A DNA stretch of 64,000 nt, taken from NCBI GenBank assembly GCA_963969495.1, contig OZ018323.1:81664919-81728918 (forward strand), written 5' to 3'. Positions 34,786 to 45,822 of this stretch are shown piece by piece. The DNA comes from Ceratothoa steindachneri (taxonomy: Eukaryota > Arthropoda > Malacostraca > Isopoda > Cymothoidae). Position 1 is the stretch's first letter; every line of letters begins with the position of its first letter. Made by a program: the position numbers and the translations under genes. A model generated the notes under the pieces. The model was not told the DNA's origin. It did no database searches and saw only the letters and a list, made by a program, of their open reading frames with translations.

Positions 34786-34793
34786 ATATAAGG

Positions 34794-35845
34794 TATTCAG
34801 TATACTTATTTTTTATGTCAGCGCAGGAGCAAGGATTTGTGCACGAAGAAGTACTCCTTTGGTTCTATGATAACACGAGTCGGGATTCAGTTGATTGCTG
34901 ACTTCATAAGATTCCCACTGAGTAGTTTCTCGGTTACGAGACACATTAATACCGTCCTTCAAAGTGTTCACGCTCATCGATAACGCTCTATCTGTCTGTT
35001 TCTCTCTCTCTCTCTCTCAGAGGGAGAGGTGACGCCCCCTTGTCGCAGGAAGAGAGCTTGTGTGTACCTTTGAATTTTTGAGCTATATCGACGGGGGTAC
35101 CTCTCTTTTGGGTACCCCTGATCGGGCTTCCCTTGTCGATTTGGTCGGAAACGAGGTTCCAGACTAAGTGCGTCATTCTTTCATTCTTTTTTTTACGCTA
35201 TCCTTCTCTTTTTTTTACTTTTATCCTATCTCTTCAACTTATTATATAAAAAGAAAAAAAAAAAAACAAAAAAAAAAAAAAACTATAAACAAAACAGAAC
35301 CCTACTACTATCAGGTCATTCTCACTCTTTTTTCAATCTTTCTAAATATAAGGACCTGGCAGCTACCTCACGCGTCAGAAGAGAGGCTTTGGAACCTCTA
35401 TAAACAACGCCAATCAACGCTAACTGGCTGCGAGAGACTAAGACTTGAGGGGTCTTAGGCGCTGGGGCACGATGAATGGGATGAGGGTAGTGCCCCGTAA
35501 ACCCCTTTCCTGGCGCATAATTATTGACCATTCCCAGTGACCGTTGACGGGTGCCTCTGGTAGCATTGGTCCGTGGTGACGGCCCTTTGTTCCCATGTTG
35601 GTTGCCAGGCCAACAAAAAGCCTTGGGTGGAGTTTCTTGGTGTAGCGGGATATCCATTGAACGCTGCTCCGAGATCTTGGCCGTCGCGAAGGGAACTAGT
35701 AGGAGTTTAGTACGGGGCGTGTTTCGTTGTCGTTCACCTGGTGACAAATCGATGGCCCCTTCGGGGACCGTCTGTGCTGCTTGGTTGGGAGCCACGGCAC
35801 GCCGAGGCTTGACGACTCGGTCGGACGAACAGCAGCACATGGAGC
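34794..35845. other. Spacer grading into the LINE 5' UTR
   Basis: Contains (TC)n at 35005-35020 and A-runs at 35250-35282. From about 35380 the GC content rises to that of the downstream LINE, so its 5' UTR probably lies here; its start is not visible. A 172-codon antisense frame (35322-35840) has no motif and is not called. Confidence 0.45.
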
Positions 35846-36406
35846 GTGCCTTCTGAAAGATCCGAAACGTCTCCGATCGATAGGCGGGAGCGACTCACGC
35901 GGGGAGAACTCACCAAACCCCCTATATTCTTATTGATTGGTCGTAAAGTGATTAAGTATAAAGCTTTCAGAATGACAGGAAAGAGAGGTCCAGGTGCTCT
36001 AAAATATACATGCGCAACATGTCAGAAGGATAAGTGGTGTGTGGATTTCCCAGAAGGGTGTTTTTCAAAATGCCACCCGGGCAGTGTCTGCACCGCTTGC
36101 ATCCTGAAGGGTGAGGTCCAAGAAGCAGTTGCCTACTGTAGGGAGATACAAGATCTCTATAGGGCTTCGGAGGAGAGAGCTCGAGCACTTGAGATGAAAA
36201 TAAAGACTATGGAGTCAGAGCACGTGCGCAAGCTTAGCCGTCTCGAGGATAGGGTCGCAGAATTGGCCGCAAAATTAGCGACCCAGTCAACTCCAATTTC
36301 CGGAGAGCCACTCAATCAAAATGGCAACACTGCATCGTCAGTGCCCGGAGAGACTAGTGGCCAAGTGAAGAAGAAAAAGAAAAAGAAAAAAGAAAAACAA
36401 TTGTAA
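35846..36406 (+). CDS. LINE ORF1 N-terminal part: Cys-rich finger and coiled coil
   Basis: 186-codon frame. The probable native start is Met at MTGKRGPGALKYT, about codon 43. A Cys cluster follows (CATCQKDKWC, then CFSKC, VCTAC), reminiscent of the PHD-like fingers in CR1/L2 ORF1. A heptad-like coiled coil (YREIQDLYRASEERARALEM region to LAAKLATQ) and a basic run of nine Lys come next. The frame stops just after the A-rich tract, and an adjacent frame continues with SDVAVAERVSHDGFTLVRR, so a slipped A in the Lys codons is the likely cause. Expected role: RNA binding and multimerisation in the LINE ribonucleoprotein. Confidence 0.8.
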   Translation: MPSERSETSPIDRRERLTRGELTKPPIFLLIGRKVIKYKAFRMTGKRGPGALKYTCATCQKDKWCVDFPEGCFSKCHPGSVCTACILKGEVQEAVAYCREIQDLYRASEERARALEMKIKTMESEHVRKLSRLEDRVAELAAKLATQSTPISGEPLNQNGNTASSVPGETSGQVKKKKKKKKEKQL

Positions 36407-36917
36407 TCCTTCACTCCCCCCTAATAATGATGGTTCTGACGTAGCCGTTGCCGAAAGAGTAAGTCACGATGGCTTCACTCTTGTCAGAAGGGCAGCCCAT
36501 AGACCGAGAGAGGTTTCGATACCGACACCACTCCTAACGTCAAATAGATTTGCTCCCCTGGACTCGGGCCGGGAGTCTCCAATCGTTATCGGTGACTCTC
36601 AAGTGAGGGGCTTGACAAATCGGCCACACGGGATGCGCAAGGAAATGTGGCGCTTACGTAGCCTACCAGGTAAGAAGACGCGAGAGATCATAAAAGAAGT
36701 TAAAAAAATTAGACTAGGACAGCAAGATACGCTGGTAGTGGCCGAAGCCAGTGGAAATGACCTGTTCCTACGGGAAGGCTCTGCAGGCTTTACTGAGCGC
36801 ATCATCGAAGATGTCAGAAGTTTAGCAGCCTCGTTGAAAGAAATAACATCAAAACCAATCGTCGTAGGATCATACCGAGACGCTCCGGGGGTGCCTTGGC
36901 CAACCAAAAGGCTCTGA
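36402..36917 (+). pseudogene. LINE SGNH esterase-like domain, first part
   Basis: Continuous in a different frame from the finger part. ESPIVIGDSQVRGL holds the GDS nucleophile motif of the esterases found in CR1/L2 ORF1. A long alpha/beta stretch follows (TREIIKEVKKIRLGQQDTLV, SGNDLFLREGSA, SKPIVVGSYRD) to a stop after WPTKRL. The catalytic Asp-x-x-His lies in the next frame at 37016-37027. The position usually holding ANGN-like residues reads ASGN. Why LINEs carry an esterase is not settled; membrane or lipid interaction has been suggested. Confidence 0.75.
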
Positions 36918-36952
36918 GCATAAATTGGAGGCTAGGTTAAATCCTATCTGGA

Positions 36953-38347
36953 ATGGGCGTATGTTTCGTCAACCCCTTTGACGAATTCTACGGTCGGTCA
37001 GGGCTGTTTAGTGAGGATGGCACTCACCTGTCTGTCCGTGGAAGAGGTGTGCTGCGTGAGCTCATCCGCCGCGGTTTATATTGGGTAAAGAAATCCGATG
37101 TAGGGGAAAGGATGACTGAGACCCCAGTGGGAGAATCCCACGAAGTAGTGCCCTCGGCAGCCGAGGTCGAGCACCCAGCACCCAATCCTTCCGTCGATAC
37201 AGAGGAGGGGGCAGAAGTGGGTGATGGTCAGCCTCCGAATCCAGCTTCGGAGGGGAGAACGCACGACGAACCGTCGGGAAACGTAGAAGTGGAGGGGGCA
37301 GTAGGGCTAGCGGACGCCCCCCCAAGAGTTATTCTATTAAATGCCCGCTCAATAAGGAACAAGTTCTGCGAGCTTAGAGCACTGATGTCTTTAGAGATGC
37401 TTGACATAGTGGCCGTCACTGAGTCTTGGATTCGTTCAGACACCAGGGACTTCATCGGTGAGTTTGGAGTACCCGGTTACGCGACCTTCCATAAAGATCG
37501 CGCTGACCGGAAAGGTGGTGGAGTTCTGGTGTATGTACGGGCCCATCTATCTCCCATCGAATGCAGAACTGTCCCAGAGCATGAGGTAGGAGGAGTCGAC
37601 CTCAAGATCGACAATACAATGTACAGGTTCATAGTGGCCTATCGACCTCCTCATCGGACGGTAGAGGTTGATATAGACCTGTACCAAAAACCGTCCAGTC
37701 TCTTAGACGGCCCTCCCTCGCTGCTGGTAGGGGACTTCAATTGCCGAGTCGACTGGAGTGACCGAACGGGCGACGGAGAGGCATCTCGGCCTGTAGACTT
37801 TGCTGACAGCAACTTTCTGACTCAGTGGGTCGGCGAGCCTACCCGAGGGGGCAACGTTCTAGATCTAGTATTTACCACTGAAGATGACCTCGTCTCTGAC
37901 CTGTCAGTGGATGAGTGCCTAGGTGGTAGTGACCATAACATGGTAAGGTTTGGAGTACGTGCTCCCTGTACGCAAGGTACTAATGAACGAGCACGTAAAT
38001 TGGATCTCAGACGTGCAGACTTCAATGGGCTTCGGGAGGCACTTGGCCAGATGCAACCAACTAACGAAGGCAAGACGAATTCCAAATGGAACGACTTCAA
38101 AAATCGATTTATGGATCGTCAGGCCGAGTGCGTTCCCACGAAGGCAGTCAGACTAGACAGCATTCAGCCTAGGTGGTTTTCTGAAGAAATCGCTAGTGCT
38201 ATTAAAGCTAGGAAGTCAGCGCACAGAGCATGGAAGAGGAATAGTAGTGCGATGCACCATGAAGCCTATGTGACCCATAGTAGAACGGTTAAGGCACTAG
38301 TGCGCACGGCTAAGCGTAACGAAGAAATTCGTGTAGCCTCTCTCTAA
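36953..38347 (+). CDS. LINE esterase C-terminus fused to endonuclease
   Basis: 464 codons with no stop. Residues 1-45 are the end of the SGNH esterase: FYGRSGLFSEDGTHLSVRG contains Asp22-x-x-His25. Residues 46-123 form an acidic, Pro/Glu-rich linker. From about 124 comes a full EEP endonuclease: LLNARSIRNK, VTESW (Glu), RKGGGVLVYV, VGDFNCRVDW (GDFN) and GGSDHNMVRF (SDH). It continues into the pre-RT region and ends by a frame change at 38347. In typical CR1 elements esterase (ORF1) and endonuclease (ORF2) are separate. Here they share one frame. Met54 (MTETPVGES) could be an ORF2 start if an ORF1 stop was lost. Confidence 0.88.
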   Translation: MGVCFVNPFDEFYGRSGLFSEDGTHLSVRGRGVLRELIRRGLYWVKKSDVGERMTETPVGESHEVVPSAAEVEHPAPNPSVDTEEGAEVGDGQPPNPASEGRTHDEPSGNVEVEGAVGLADAPPRVILLNARSIRNKFCELRALMSLEMLDIVAVTESWIRSDTRDFIGEFGVPGYATFHKDRADRKGGGVLVYVRAHLSPIECRTVPEHEVGGVDLKIDNTMYRFIVAYRPPHRTVEVDIDLYQKPSSLLDGPPSLLVGDFNCRVDWSDRTGDGEASRPVDFADSNFLTQWVGEPTRGGNVLDLVFTTEDDLVSDLSVDECLGGSDHNMVRFGVRAPCTQGTNERARKLDLRRADFNGLREALGQMQPTNEGKTNSKWNDFKNRFMDRQAECVPTKAVRLDSIQPRWFSEEIASAIKARKSAHRAWKRNSSAMHHEAYVTHSRTVKALVRTAKRNEEIRVASL

Positions 38348-40070
38348 AGAGAGCCCCAAGGAGTTCTTCGCGTACGTGAACAGCCGAAAACCAGTACGCC
38401 AACGCATCGGACCCCTGAGAGACGCCGACGGCGTTCTCCAGGATTCAGATGAGGAAATAGCTGGCATACTCAACGACTACTTCTCCTCGGTTTTCACGAA
38501 GGAAAGGGGCGGAGAGATACCCAGACCGCCGATAGTGATAGATCGCGAGTTAGAATCACTAGAAGCAATAACTACAACTTCCGAAGAAGTTGCTAGAAGG
38601 CTAGGTCAGTTAAATGCGTATAAATCCCCAGGTCCTGACGGCTTCCTGCCAAAAGTACTGCGTGAGGTGAAAGATCAGGTGAGCCCTCATCTTTCTGAGA
38701 TCTTCAACTAATCGCTCAACAGTGGCGAAGTACCTGCAGACTGGCGTATGGCCAATGTCACTTCGATCCACAAAAAGGGGGACCGTGGCATCGCAGGAAA
38801 CTACTGACCAATAAGTCTAACTTCAATCATGGGCAAAGTACTGGAAGGCATCATAGGGGATAGGATAATGAATCATTTAGAGTCTCACGACCTGTTGAAA
38901 GACACACAGCATGGCTTCCGAAGAAAGCGCTCGTGCCTCACGAACTTGCTTGAATTCTTCCACGGTATAATGAGCGAGTTTGACAAAAGTCGAGCGGTGG
39001 ACATACTTTATTTGGATTTCCAAAAGGCTTTCGATAAAGTCCCCCACCGCCGACTGATGGCGAAAGTACATGCCGTGGGAATAAGAGGACAGGTCGCAAA
39101 ATGGTTAGAAAGTTGGTTTTCGGACAGGCGACAGAGGGTTACCATCGGAGGCCACACCTCTCGGTGGTCGTCAGTAACAAGCGGAGTACCTCAGGGCTCC
39201 GTGCTAGGCCCTCTATTATTCATCATCTACATCAACGATATAGATGAAGGACTGTTGAGTCGTCTAGCGAAATTTGCTGACGACACAAAACTTGGAGCTA
39301 ATGTAGCGAATCCCGAAAACATCGAGATGTTGAGGGATGACCTACGGATGATCGGCGAGTGGGCTGACAAGTGGCAGATGCCTTTCAACTTAGACAAGTG
39401 TAAGGTGATGCACATCGGGTATGCGAACCCCCGGTCAGGCTACGAGCTACAAGGTATGCGTCTTGAGTCTAATGATGTCGAGAAAGACTTAGGTGTGCTG
39501 ATTAGCAGCGATCTCAAATTCTCGAAGCAGTGCTTACAGGTGGAGAAAAAGGCTCATCGCTTGTTGGGTTACATCAAGAGGCAATTCAGCTTTCGAACAA
39601 ATGAGGTTGTTTTGCCCTTGTACAACTCGCTGGTGAGGCCTCACCTAGAGTTCGCTGTTCAGTTCTGGTCTCCTCATTATCGAAAAGATATCGATCGTCT
39701 GGAAAAGGTGCAAGCCAGGGCCACGAAACTGATCCCATCGCTAAGGAACAAGTCATACCAAGAAAGACTGCAAGAGCTCGATCTCTATTCGTTAGAGACT
39801 CGAAGACTGCGCGGTCGTCTAATAGAAACTTTTAAAATCTTGAAAGGATTTGAAAATGTCGACTCCACCAAATTCTTTACCCTCAACCGGAATATGACTG
39901 GAAATCACGGGTGGAAGGTGGAGCTGCCCAGATTCAATACCATTCCGGTGGGTAAGTCATTCACATATGACATTTGCGACACATGGAATAAACTACCAGC
40001 GGGGGTTGTTGAGAGTAGCAGTGTTGAACAGTTCAAGAGTAGACTTGACAAATTATATTTAAAAAGTTGA
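38348..40070 (+). pseudogene. LINE reverse transcriptase
   Basis: Same frame throughout, entered by a one-base shift at about 38345: EFFAYVNSRKPVRQRIGPL, then LNAYKSPGPDGFLPKVL. There are two in-frame stops, TAA at 38709-38711 (FN-stop-SL) and TGA near 38806 (NY-stop-PISLTS, where family members have Arg). From 38829 a 413-codon frame is intact: HGFRRKRSCLTNLLEF, YLDFQKAFDKVPHRRL (block A), SGVPQGSVLGPLLFIIYIND, KFADDTKLG (FADD), YNSLVRPHLEF and a complete thumb/C-terminus to LDKLYLKS. Both stops are explained most simply by C-to-T changes (CAA to TAA, CGA to TGA). Confidence 0.92.
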
Positions 40071-40317
<247 letters not shown>

Positions 40318-40320
40318 GTT

Positions 40321-40543
40321 AGTTCCCCAACCTTCTTCCGGAGCGCCACTCATACGACTGGGCAACCATCCCTTAATCTAAAGAGGGAAATTTCTGGAAG
40401 CTTTTTGTAAGAGATAGCGTTTAATTTAACAGAAAACGGGAATGCGAATGTTCCCGCGGTTCTTCACCCATTTTTAGGGGGTTGAGAGAAATGGATGGTT
40501 GTTCAGTCGTAATAGTGGCGCTCCTCAAGAGGTTTGAGGAACT
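40321..40543. mobile_element. Fold-back element or MITE with ~51-bp arms
   Basis: The left arm 40321-40371 (AGTTCCCCAACC through GGAGCGCCACT to CAACCATCC) is matched by the reverse complement of 40493-40543, with a handful of mismatches and one small indel. The loop is about 121 bases, non-coding. No target duplication is evident at the arm edges. It sits immediately after the AT array. Confidence 0.75.
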
Positions 40544-40559
40544 CCGGGTGTCTTTTCTA

Positions 40560-43500
40560 GTGGATTAAGGAATTCTTACTATTACCCTTACCTTACCGCA
40601 TTGACTTGTACGTTATTGTTCTTTAAGAACTTAGGGGGAGTGAGGTCTCATTCAACACGCCTCCAAATCCACCATGGGAGCAGGGGACGTTTTGAATCCC
40701 TGCCCTTTCTTCCGGGACCCAGTCACGAGATTACTCTTCCTGTTTCAAAGCCATTTGAACATATGCATCATCCCTGCACCTCGAAAAGACAGGAAGAGAC
40801 TTCCTACTGCTACCAACTTTAGGTCTGTGCCGATTACTCGTCATTACAAAAACTTTGCTTGTTCAATATTTTGCTCCGCCTTAATCGTCCCTGCCTAATT
40901 TAATAATCGACGGCCTTACCCCTTTCTTAAGGTCTGATTTTCAGAGGCATTTCCCACTCATCTTTGATATAAAACAACGTACTCTCACAACCCTGGTGAA
41001 CGGAAGCCTTATCCATCGCACTACCACTTTTGATGTAATATGAGTCGCCTTGACAGTGCCTGTTTAGAGACTTGACCAATTACGGCAAACAATCTTTCAG
41101 CTATTCATCTCACAATTCACGCATAATATGAAAAATTACTCTCATCATACCCCGACTTTTAACCTCAAGTCTTGTGTGGAGGAAACCATTTAAATACAAA
41201 CAAATATAATTTACAGACAACTGGTCCACTTGTACATTCTCGGTGTCGCCGCCTGCAGTATGAAAAACTGAAGGCCAGTATGAAGGAATTTGCTAAAAAA
41301 GAAAGGAGAGTTATTATTAGACAAACTAGATCCTTATGGCCTTCACCCATGCATATGGCTTCGAAGAAGCATGGTAACTATAAGCTTCTTTGTTACTTTG
41401 GTGCTTTAAGCATAATCACTAACCTACTTCCATATATATTTGATTTTACAGCCCCTTTTTGTAAAGGCAAAAGACTTTTACATGCTTAATCTTTTAAATA
41501 TCTACGAAAGAACCTAACGTGGAGAAGAAGGCAATTTGTACCATTGTCAGCTCATGCAAATTTCTGTTCATGTCACCTGGGTTACTTTATAGGTTACCTT
41601 CCATTTTAATTTTCCTTTATTGATATCCTATTGATATATCCAGATTGAAGGTAATATAAAATTTCTCCACTTTGACGTCTTAAAGACCCCTTAGAAATTT
41701 GGGAAACTTTTTAATTTATATCTAAAACAGGCCAAAGACTGCTACCTTCTTGGGTATTTTCATTAAGCTTTTTAATTGTGCACAAAATATGTAGCAAATC
41801 GTTTCTAGATTGGCTCCATGGTGCTGACAACGCATTTCTTACGGCCAAAACCTGGAATATGGTTGAAATACATCCCCCTTTACTTGAATCACCCATTCGA
41901 ACTCTAACGGAAGCAACTCCTAATTGAGTTGGAGCTACTCTCGAGCAACTTAAAGGGAATAAACTGGTGCAGATAACCTTTTTTAGAAGCAGCGGACAGT
42001 TGCATAGAACATGTAAACTTTTTATAGTGATCTTTGCTCAACCTTTGATTTTTAACTCACATTTAAAGCGCAATAGGTACGACACCGTACCACGTAGAAT
42101 GTTTGGTAGGGGAGATCTGTAAGGAAAGTGATGAAGCTTGAGAAAGTCAAACGTGTGCAAGATATAAAGCCGCAGACTCTCTTGCAAGCCTTGGGGACGG
42201 AAAGGGAAACTGTCGATGTTCGGTCCGGAAGGGCACGCAAGCACTTAACTTTTAAAGCGATGTAAAAATTATTTGACCCTAATTAAAGGGTCAGATTTTA
42301 CTCTTGCAAATAAAAACAAGTTCTTTGAGCTCGCATTTTTCTCTTCCACCTCTTTCTTTAACCTCAAGACTATTCGACTGCATCGCTCAGTTCGTTAACG
42401 AAGTAAAAAGGTCCACGGCGATGGAAGTCACACACGCTGATACACTTTCTAGATCCTCGTCAGCGGCAGAAAAGTTTTATTTCATAGTAATACTACATTA
42501 AGAGGTTCTCAACCACCTCGCAATAAATTCTTCAGAGTTATTTATCTCAATGACTGACCATGAACCGCTCTTTGAGGCGCCTGGTGTCGCTTCGATCCCG
42601 GGCCTCCCGTTGCTATCAAAAGAGATAGATTATTTCGCACTTGTGACCGAACAAAAGAGTTACCCCGTTATCAGAAAATTCATGAAGCGGGAGCAAACAA
42701 ATTTACTCGTTTCTGTTTGATCTCTCTCATTAACTCAAATAAAACCATCATGAACGTCATTTCCTTAGACCAAATGCGTGTGCTTTATTCTGATTCTCTT
42801 AAAGAGGAGTTTCAATCTCATGAGGGAATGGAACATCTTGCGTCAAAAATCTCTCTCGCTTGTTGGTAAACATTTTTTGGACCTCAATGTGCAAAGATAT
42901 CGGGTATTTTGTCTGTACTCGCATATACAAATAAACAAAGCTACTTTATAAGCAATCTTTACTTCCAGATGCTTGATTTTTCATTGCTCACATTGAAATT
43001 TAGGGTCCTTACCTTAAACTTCATGGCTTTAGCTATCTTCTATTTATCGTTGATAGATACAGCTATATTCGTCCTAGATCTATCCACCGTAGAATCCATT
43101 CAGATTATTTCGCATGCATGGATTTCTCGATTTTTTGGATTGGCGGTGCGGCTACTTCAGAACAATGGCGTCAAAGCTTTCTTTGGGTGCTACTTGCTTA
43201 CCATGCCAAATTAATGCAGATGGTTTTATCTCTCTAGCCAAGGCACTCAATTGTTATTATTTACGCTTGCCATGTATCTCTTTTACTTCTATGATGTACA
43301 TATATACCTTTCAGTTAATTTGCAAAAGTTCTAAGGTTAAACAGGGAAGATCTGCGCTCATTTTACTTCATAAAACTTAACTATCAGAAGGTGCGCATGC
43401 CTGAAACTTTTGAATTTGGACACATGTGATAGTGAGAAGCTTAAAACGTCCAAAGTTTTCATTAAACAATTTCAACGCCTTCAGGCGAAAAACTCTTTCA

Positions 43501-44065
43501 CTGTCCAAATTAACTCCCTAAGAGTGGCCTCTTTCCGCAATCTTAAACTCGCGAAATTATCTTACGTGCGTAATACTCGTAGGACCTCGCTCAATCCAAC
43601 TTAAGAAAACCTTCATAGAGTTTTCACCTAAACAGGCAAACACAGAATATTAATATCACTCGGAGCAGCCAGAAAGGATGTGGGTCATGATCACAAAATT
43701 CTTATACATTTATTCTCACAACGAAATGACCCAAAGAGGATCATATTCATGAGGAAAAAAGCTGAAAACTTTTGTAGTGCCATTTATTAATATTTTCATT
43801 TTACCGACTATTTGGCACCAAATCGATGCCCATTTATGTAAATAGCTATATTAACCCTGCATTTTCTCTAATTTTATATAGTTGTTGCAATCTGACTAAT
43901 CTCTCTCTTCGGCTGTGTTTCTATGGTGCGATTGAGAAATCAGTTGATTTCTGTCTCAAAACTCCATCCAGTGAGAGCATCTTCTCCGCCTTGACTCAAA
44001 GGTACTTGGATACCAGCCGCAAAATTTTCTACACATCGGCCATTCAATCCGAAAGTGACCTTTAG
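40560..44065 (+). pseudogene. Very eroded Ty3/gypsy pol
   Basis: Plus strand, recognisable only by order of remnants. LRSDFQRHFPLIFDIKQRTL (end of protease region, about 40935-40995). TTGPLVHSRCRRLQYEKL and RSLWPSPMHMASKKH (start of gypsy RT, 41215-41365). VEKKAICTI and CKFLFMSPGL (RT palm, about 41520-41590). NAFLTAKTWNMVEIHPPLL and VGATLEQL (RNase H, 41830-41955). SLTSRLFDCIAQFV and HADTLSRSS (connection, 42360-42455). ISHAWISRFFGLAVRLLQNNG (integrase core, about 43108-43175). The YxDD block is not recognisable. No LTR, primer site or gag found. An old, dead copy. Confidence 0.7.
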
Positions 44066-45040
44066 TCATTAATCCTTTGGTCTCGTACAAATCACTATCT
44101 CTCTTCTCTCGCTCTATCTATAAGTTCTATTCCACAATTGGCCTATAAGCAAAATCAGGAACAACGAATTGTATAATCTTGTAAATAAAAGTTATAAAGA
44201 ACACAAAGTGTATCTTCATCACTCATCCATATCTTACTAATGAAGCAGTTATAAGATTTTTTTCATTGCTCGAATGTCTGTTAATGACAACCTTTGTAAA
44301 AAAGCCACAGAAGTGACCAGATAATAATATATATGTCTAAGAACAGTAATATATTTTGTTTTTAATCTTGCCTATAATCGGATCCACGTATGAGGAAGCT
44401 TCTTTTCACTACGAATGATATTAAAAAAATAATAGGATGATGAAATTGGTTTCGTATAATGCCCCTTCTAATCACCCCACACCAGGCCCCACTTTTGTCG
44501 TGGTATACCTTGTGGAACATGATGTACTTCTTTGATGAAGTAGGCTTTGTTCTAAGAGTGCTAATTTTGTTGTTTCAAGAAAGAGCCGCTTCAACACGTA
44601 AGCATATAAGGAAACACACAGGAATTCCCCAAATAAACTTATATTTTAAATTTAACAATTTACTACACAAAAACAAAACATGAACCACAGAAATACTACG
44701 AATTTTAAAATACACAAAAAAGACCAATAATTTCTCCGTATGGCTTTCTAACTTGACCTACTTGACATTATAGTGATGGTTGACCCACCACTCACTTCAT
44801 TTAAAAAAAAAAAAATGCTAACGGCCTTTACTGGCCGCACCTACCTTTGTGGATACCCCTTGGAACTGGTTTGCGTTTGACCTTGAACTCTATGAGCATT
44901 TTACCTCGGGAATGTTATTGTCTCCAAGACACGTGCAACCGGCCAGATGAAGGTTACGGATGAATAACTTGAAAGCCACCACTGACTTTGGCGAGGGTGG
45001 CAGCTGGGGTTCACACTGTATCCAATGGAGGGGGGGGGGG
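44066..45040. other. AT-rich spacer
   Basis: No gene or TE motif. An A-run at 44805-44815 and a G-run at 45030-45040 border the repeat array. Confidence 0.5.
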
Positions 45041-45700
45041 CTTCAAGGGTGAGAGCAATCACGGTGCTTTAGGAGGCACCAGGGTAGGCGGGGTCTCTCT
45101 GGCGAGAGTAAGTTGAACTTGATTCTTAAACCAAGTTAACTTAGAGTTCGGTGTGACCACCTGGTAACGGGCTCGAGGGGGAGCTTTTTCTCCTTCGTTA
45201 CGTAATTCCTCATGGGCGAGGACTGTACTCGGGGGGACGGGGTCTTCTTCAAAGGTGAGGATAGAGGAGGGGGATTTCTCTGACGAGAATACGTTGAACT
45301 TAAACAAATTAACTTAAAGGTTGGTTTGGTAACCAGGAACTAGCTCGAGGATGAGCTAGTTCCAGTCTCCCTCAAGTGCGAGGCCTATCTCGGTGTTTTG
45401 GGATACACCAGGATAGAAGGAAGGGGGGGGTTCTCTGACGAGAATAAGTTGAACTTGGTTCCTCAACCAAGTTAACTTATGAGTTTGGTGTGGCCACCGG
45501 GTAACGGGCTCGAGGGGGAGCCTTTTTACTCTTCTTTTCGTAATTCCTCAAGGGCGAGGAATATCCCTGGGCTTTATGATGCACCAGGATATGAGGAGTC
45601 TCTCTGACTAGAGTAAGTTGAACTTGAACAAGTTAACTTAACGTTCGGTTTGATAACCAGGGACTAGCTCGAGGATGAGCTGCTTCTTAGCCCCCTTGGT
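45041..45700. repeat. Alternating A-B-A-B repeat array with hairpins
   Basis: Two related unit types alternate. Type A (from about 45105 and 45440) reads AAGTTGAACTTGGTTC, then AACCAAGTTAACTT, GGTAACGGGCTCGAGGGGGA and GTAATTCCTCA. Type B (about 45288 and 45611) reads GTTGAACTT, AAGTTAACTTAA, GATAACCAGGGACTAGCTCG and AGGATGAGC. A-to-A spacing is about 335 bp, B-to-B about 323 bp. AAGTT-AACTTGGTT and AACCAAGTTAACTT are complementary, so type A units can form a 14-bp stem. The alternation means a dimer was amplified as one unit. Confidence 0.85.
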
Positions 45701-45714
45701 AGCCCTGCCTCTCT

Positions 45715-45822
45715 TGCAGAGACTTCGTAGCCTGGCGACTCACGTATTCTACCTGTCCAGTCTTGGTAGCCCGGCCTCAATCCAGGGACTTCGTAGCCTG
45801 ATGACTCACGTATTCTACCACG
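45715..45822. repeat. Two-copy 67-bp repeat
   Basis: GACTTCGTAGCCTGGCGACT and GACTTCGTAGCCTGATGACT, each followed by CACGTATTCTACC, start at about 45720 and 45787. Preceded by TTGGTAGCCCTGCCTC / TTGGTAGCCCGGCCTC. Confidence 0.85.

Noticed and set aside
35090..35122. GGGGTACC-loop-GGTACCCC hairpin
   Set aside because: A palindromic word repeated once; no T-run or gene context to make it a terminator or regulatory element.
35322..35840. 172-codon minus frame upstream of the CR1/L2-like LINE
   Set aside because: No family motif; overlaps the probable LINE 5' UTR in antisense.
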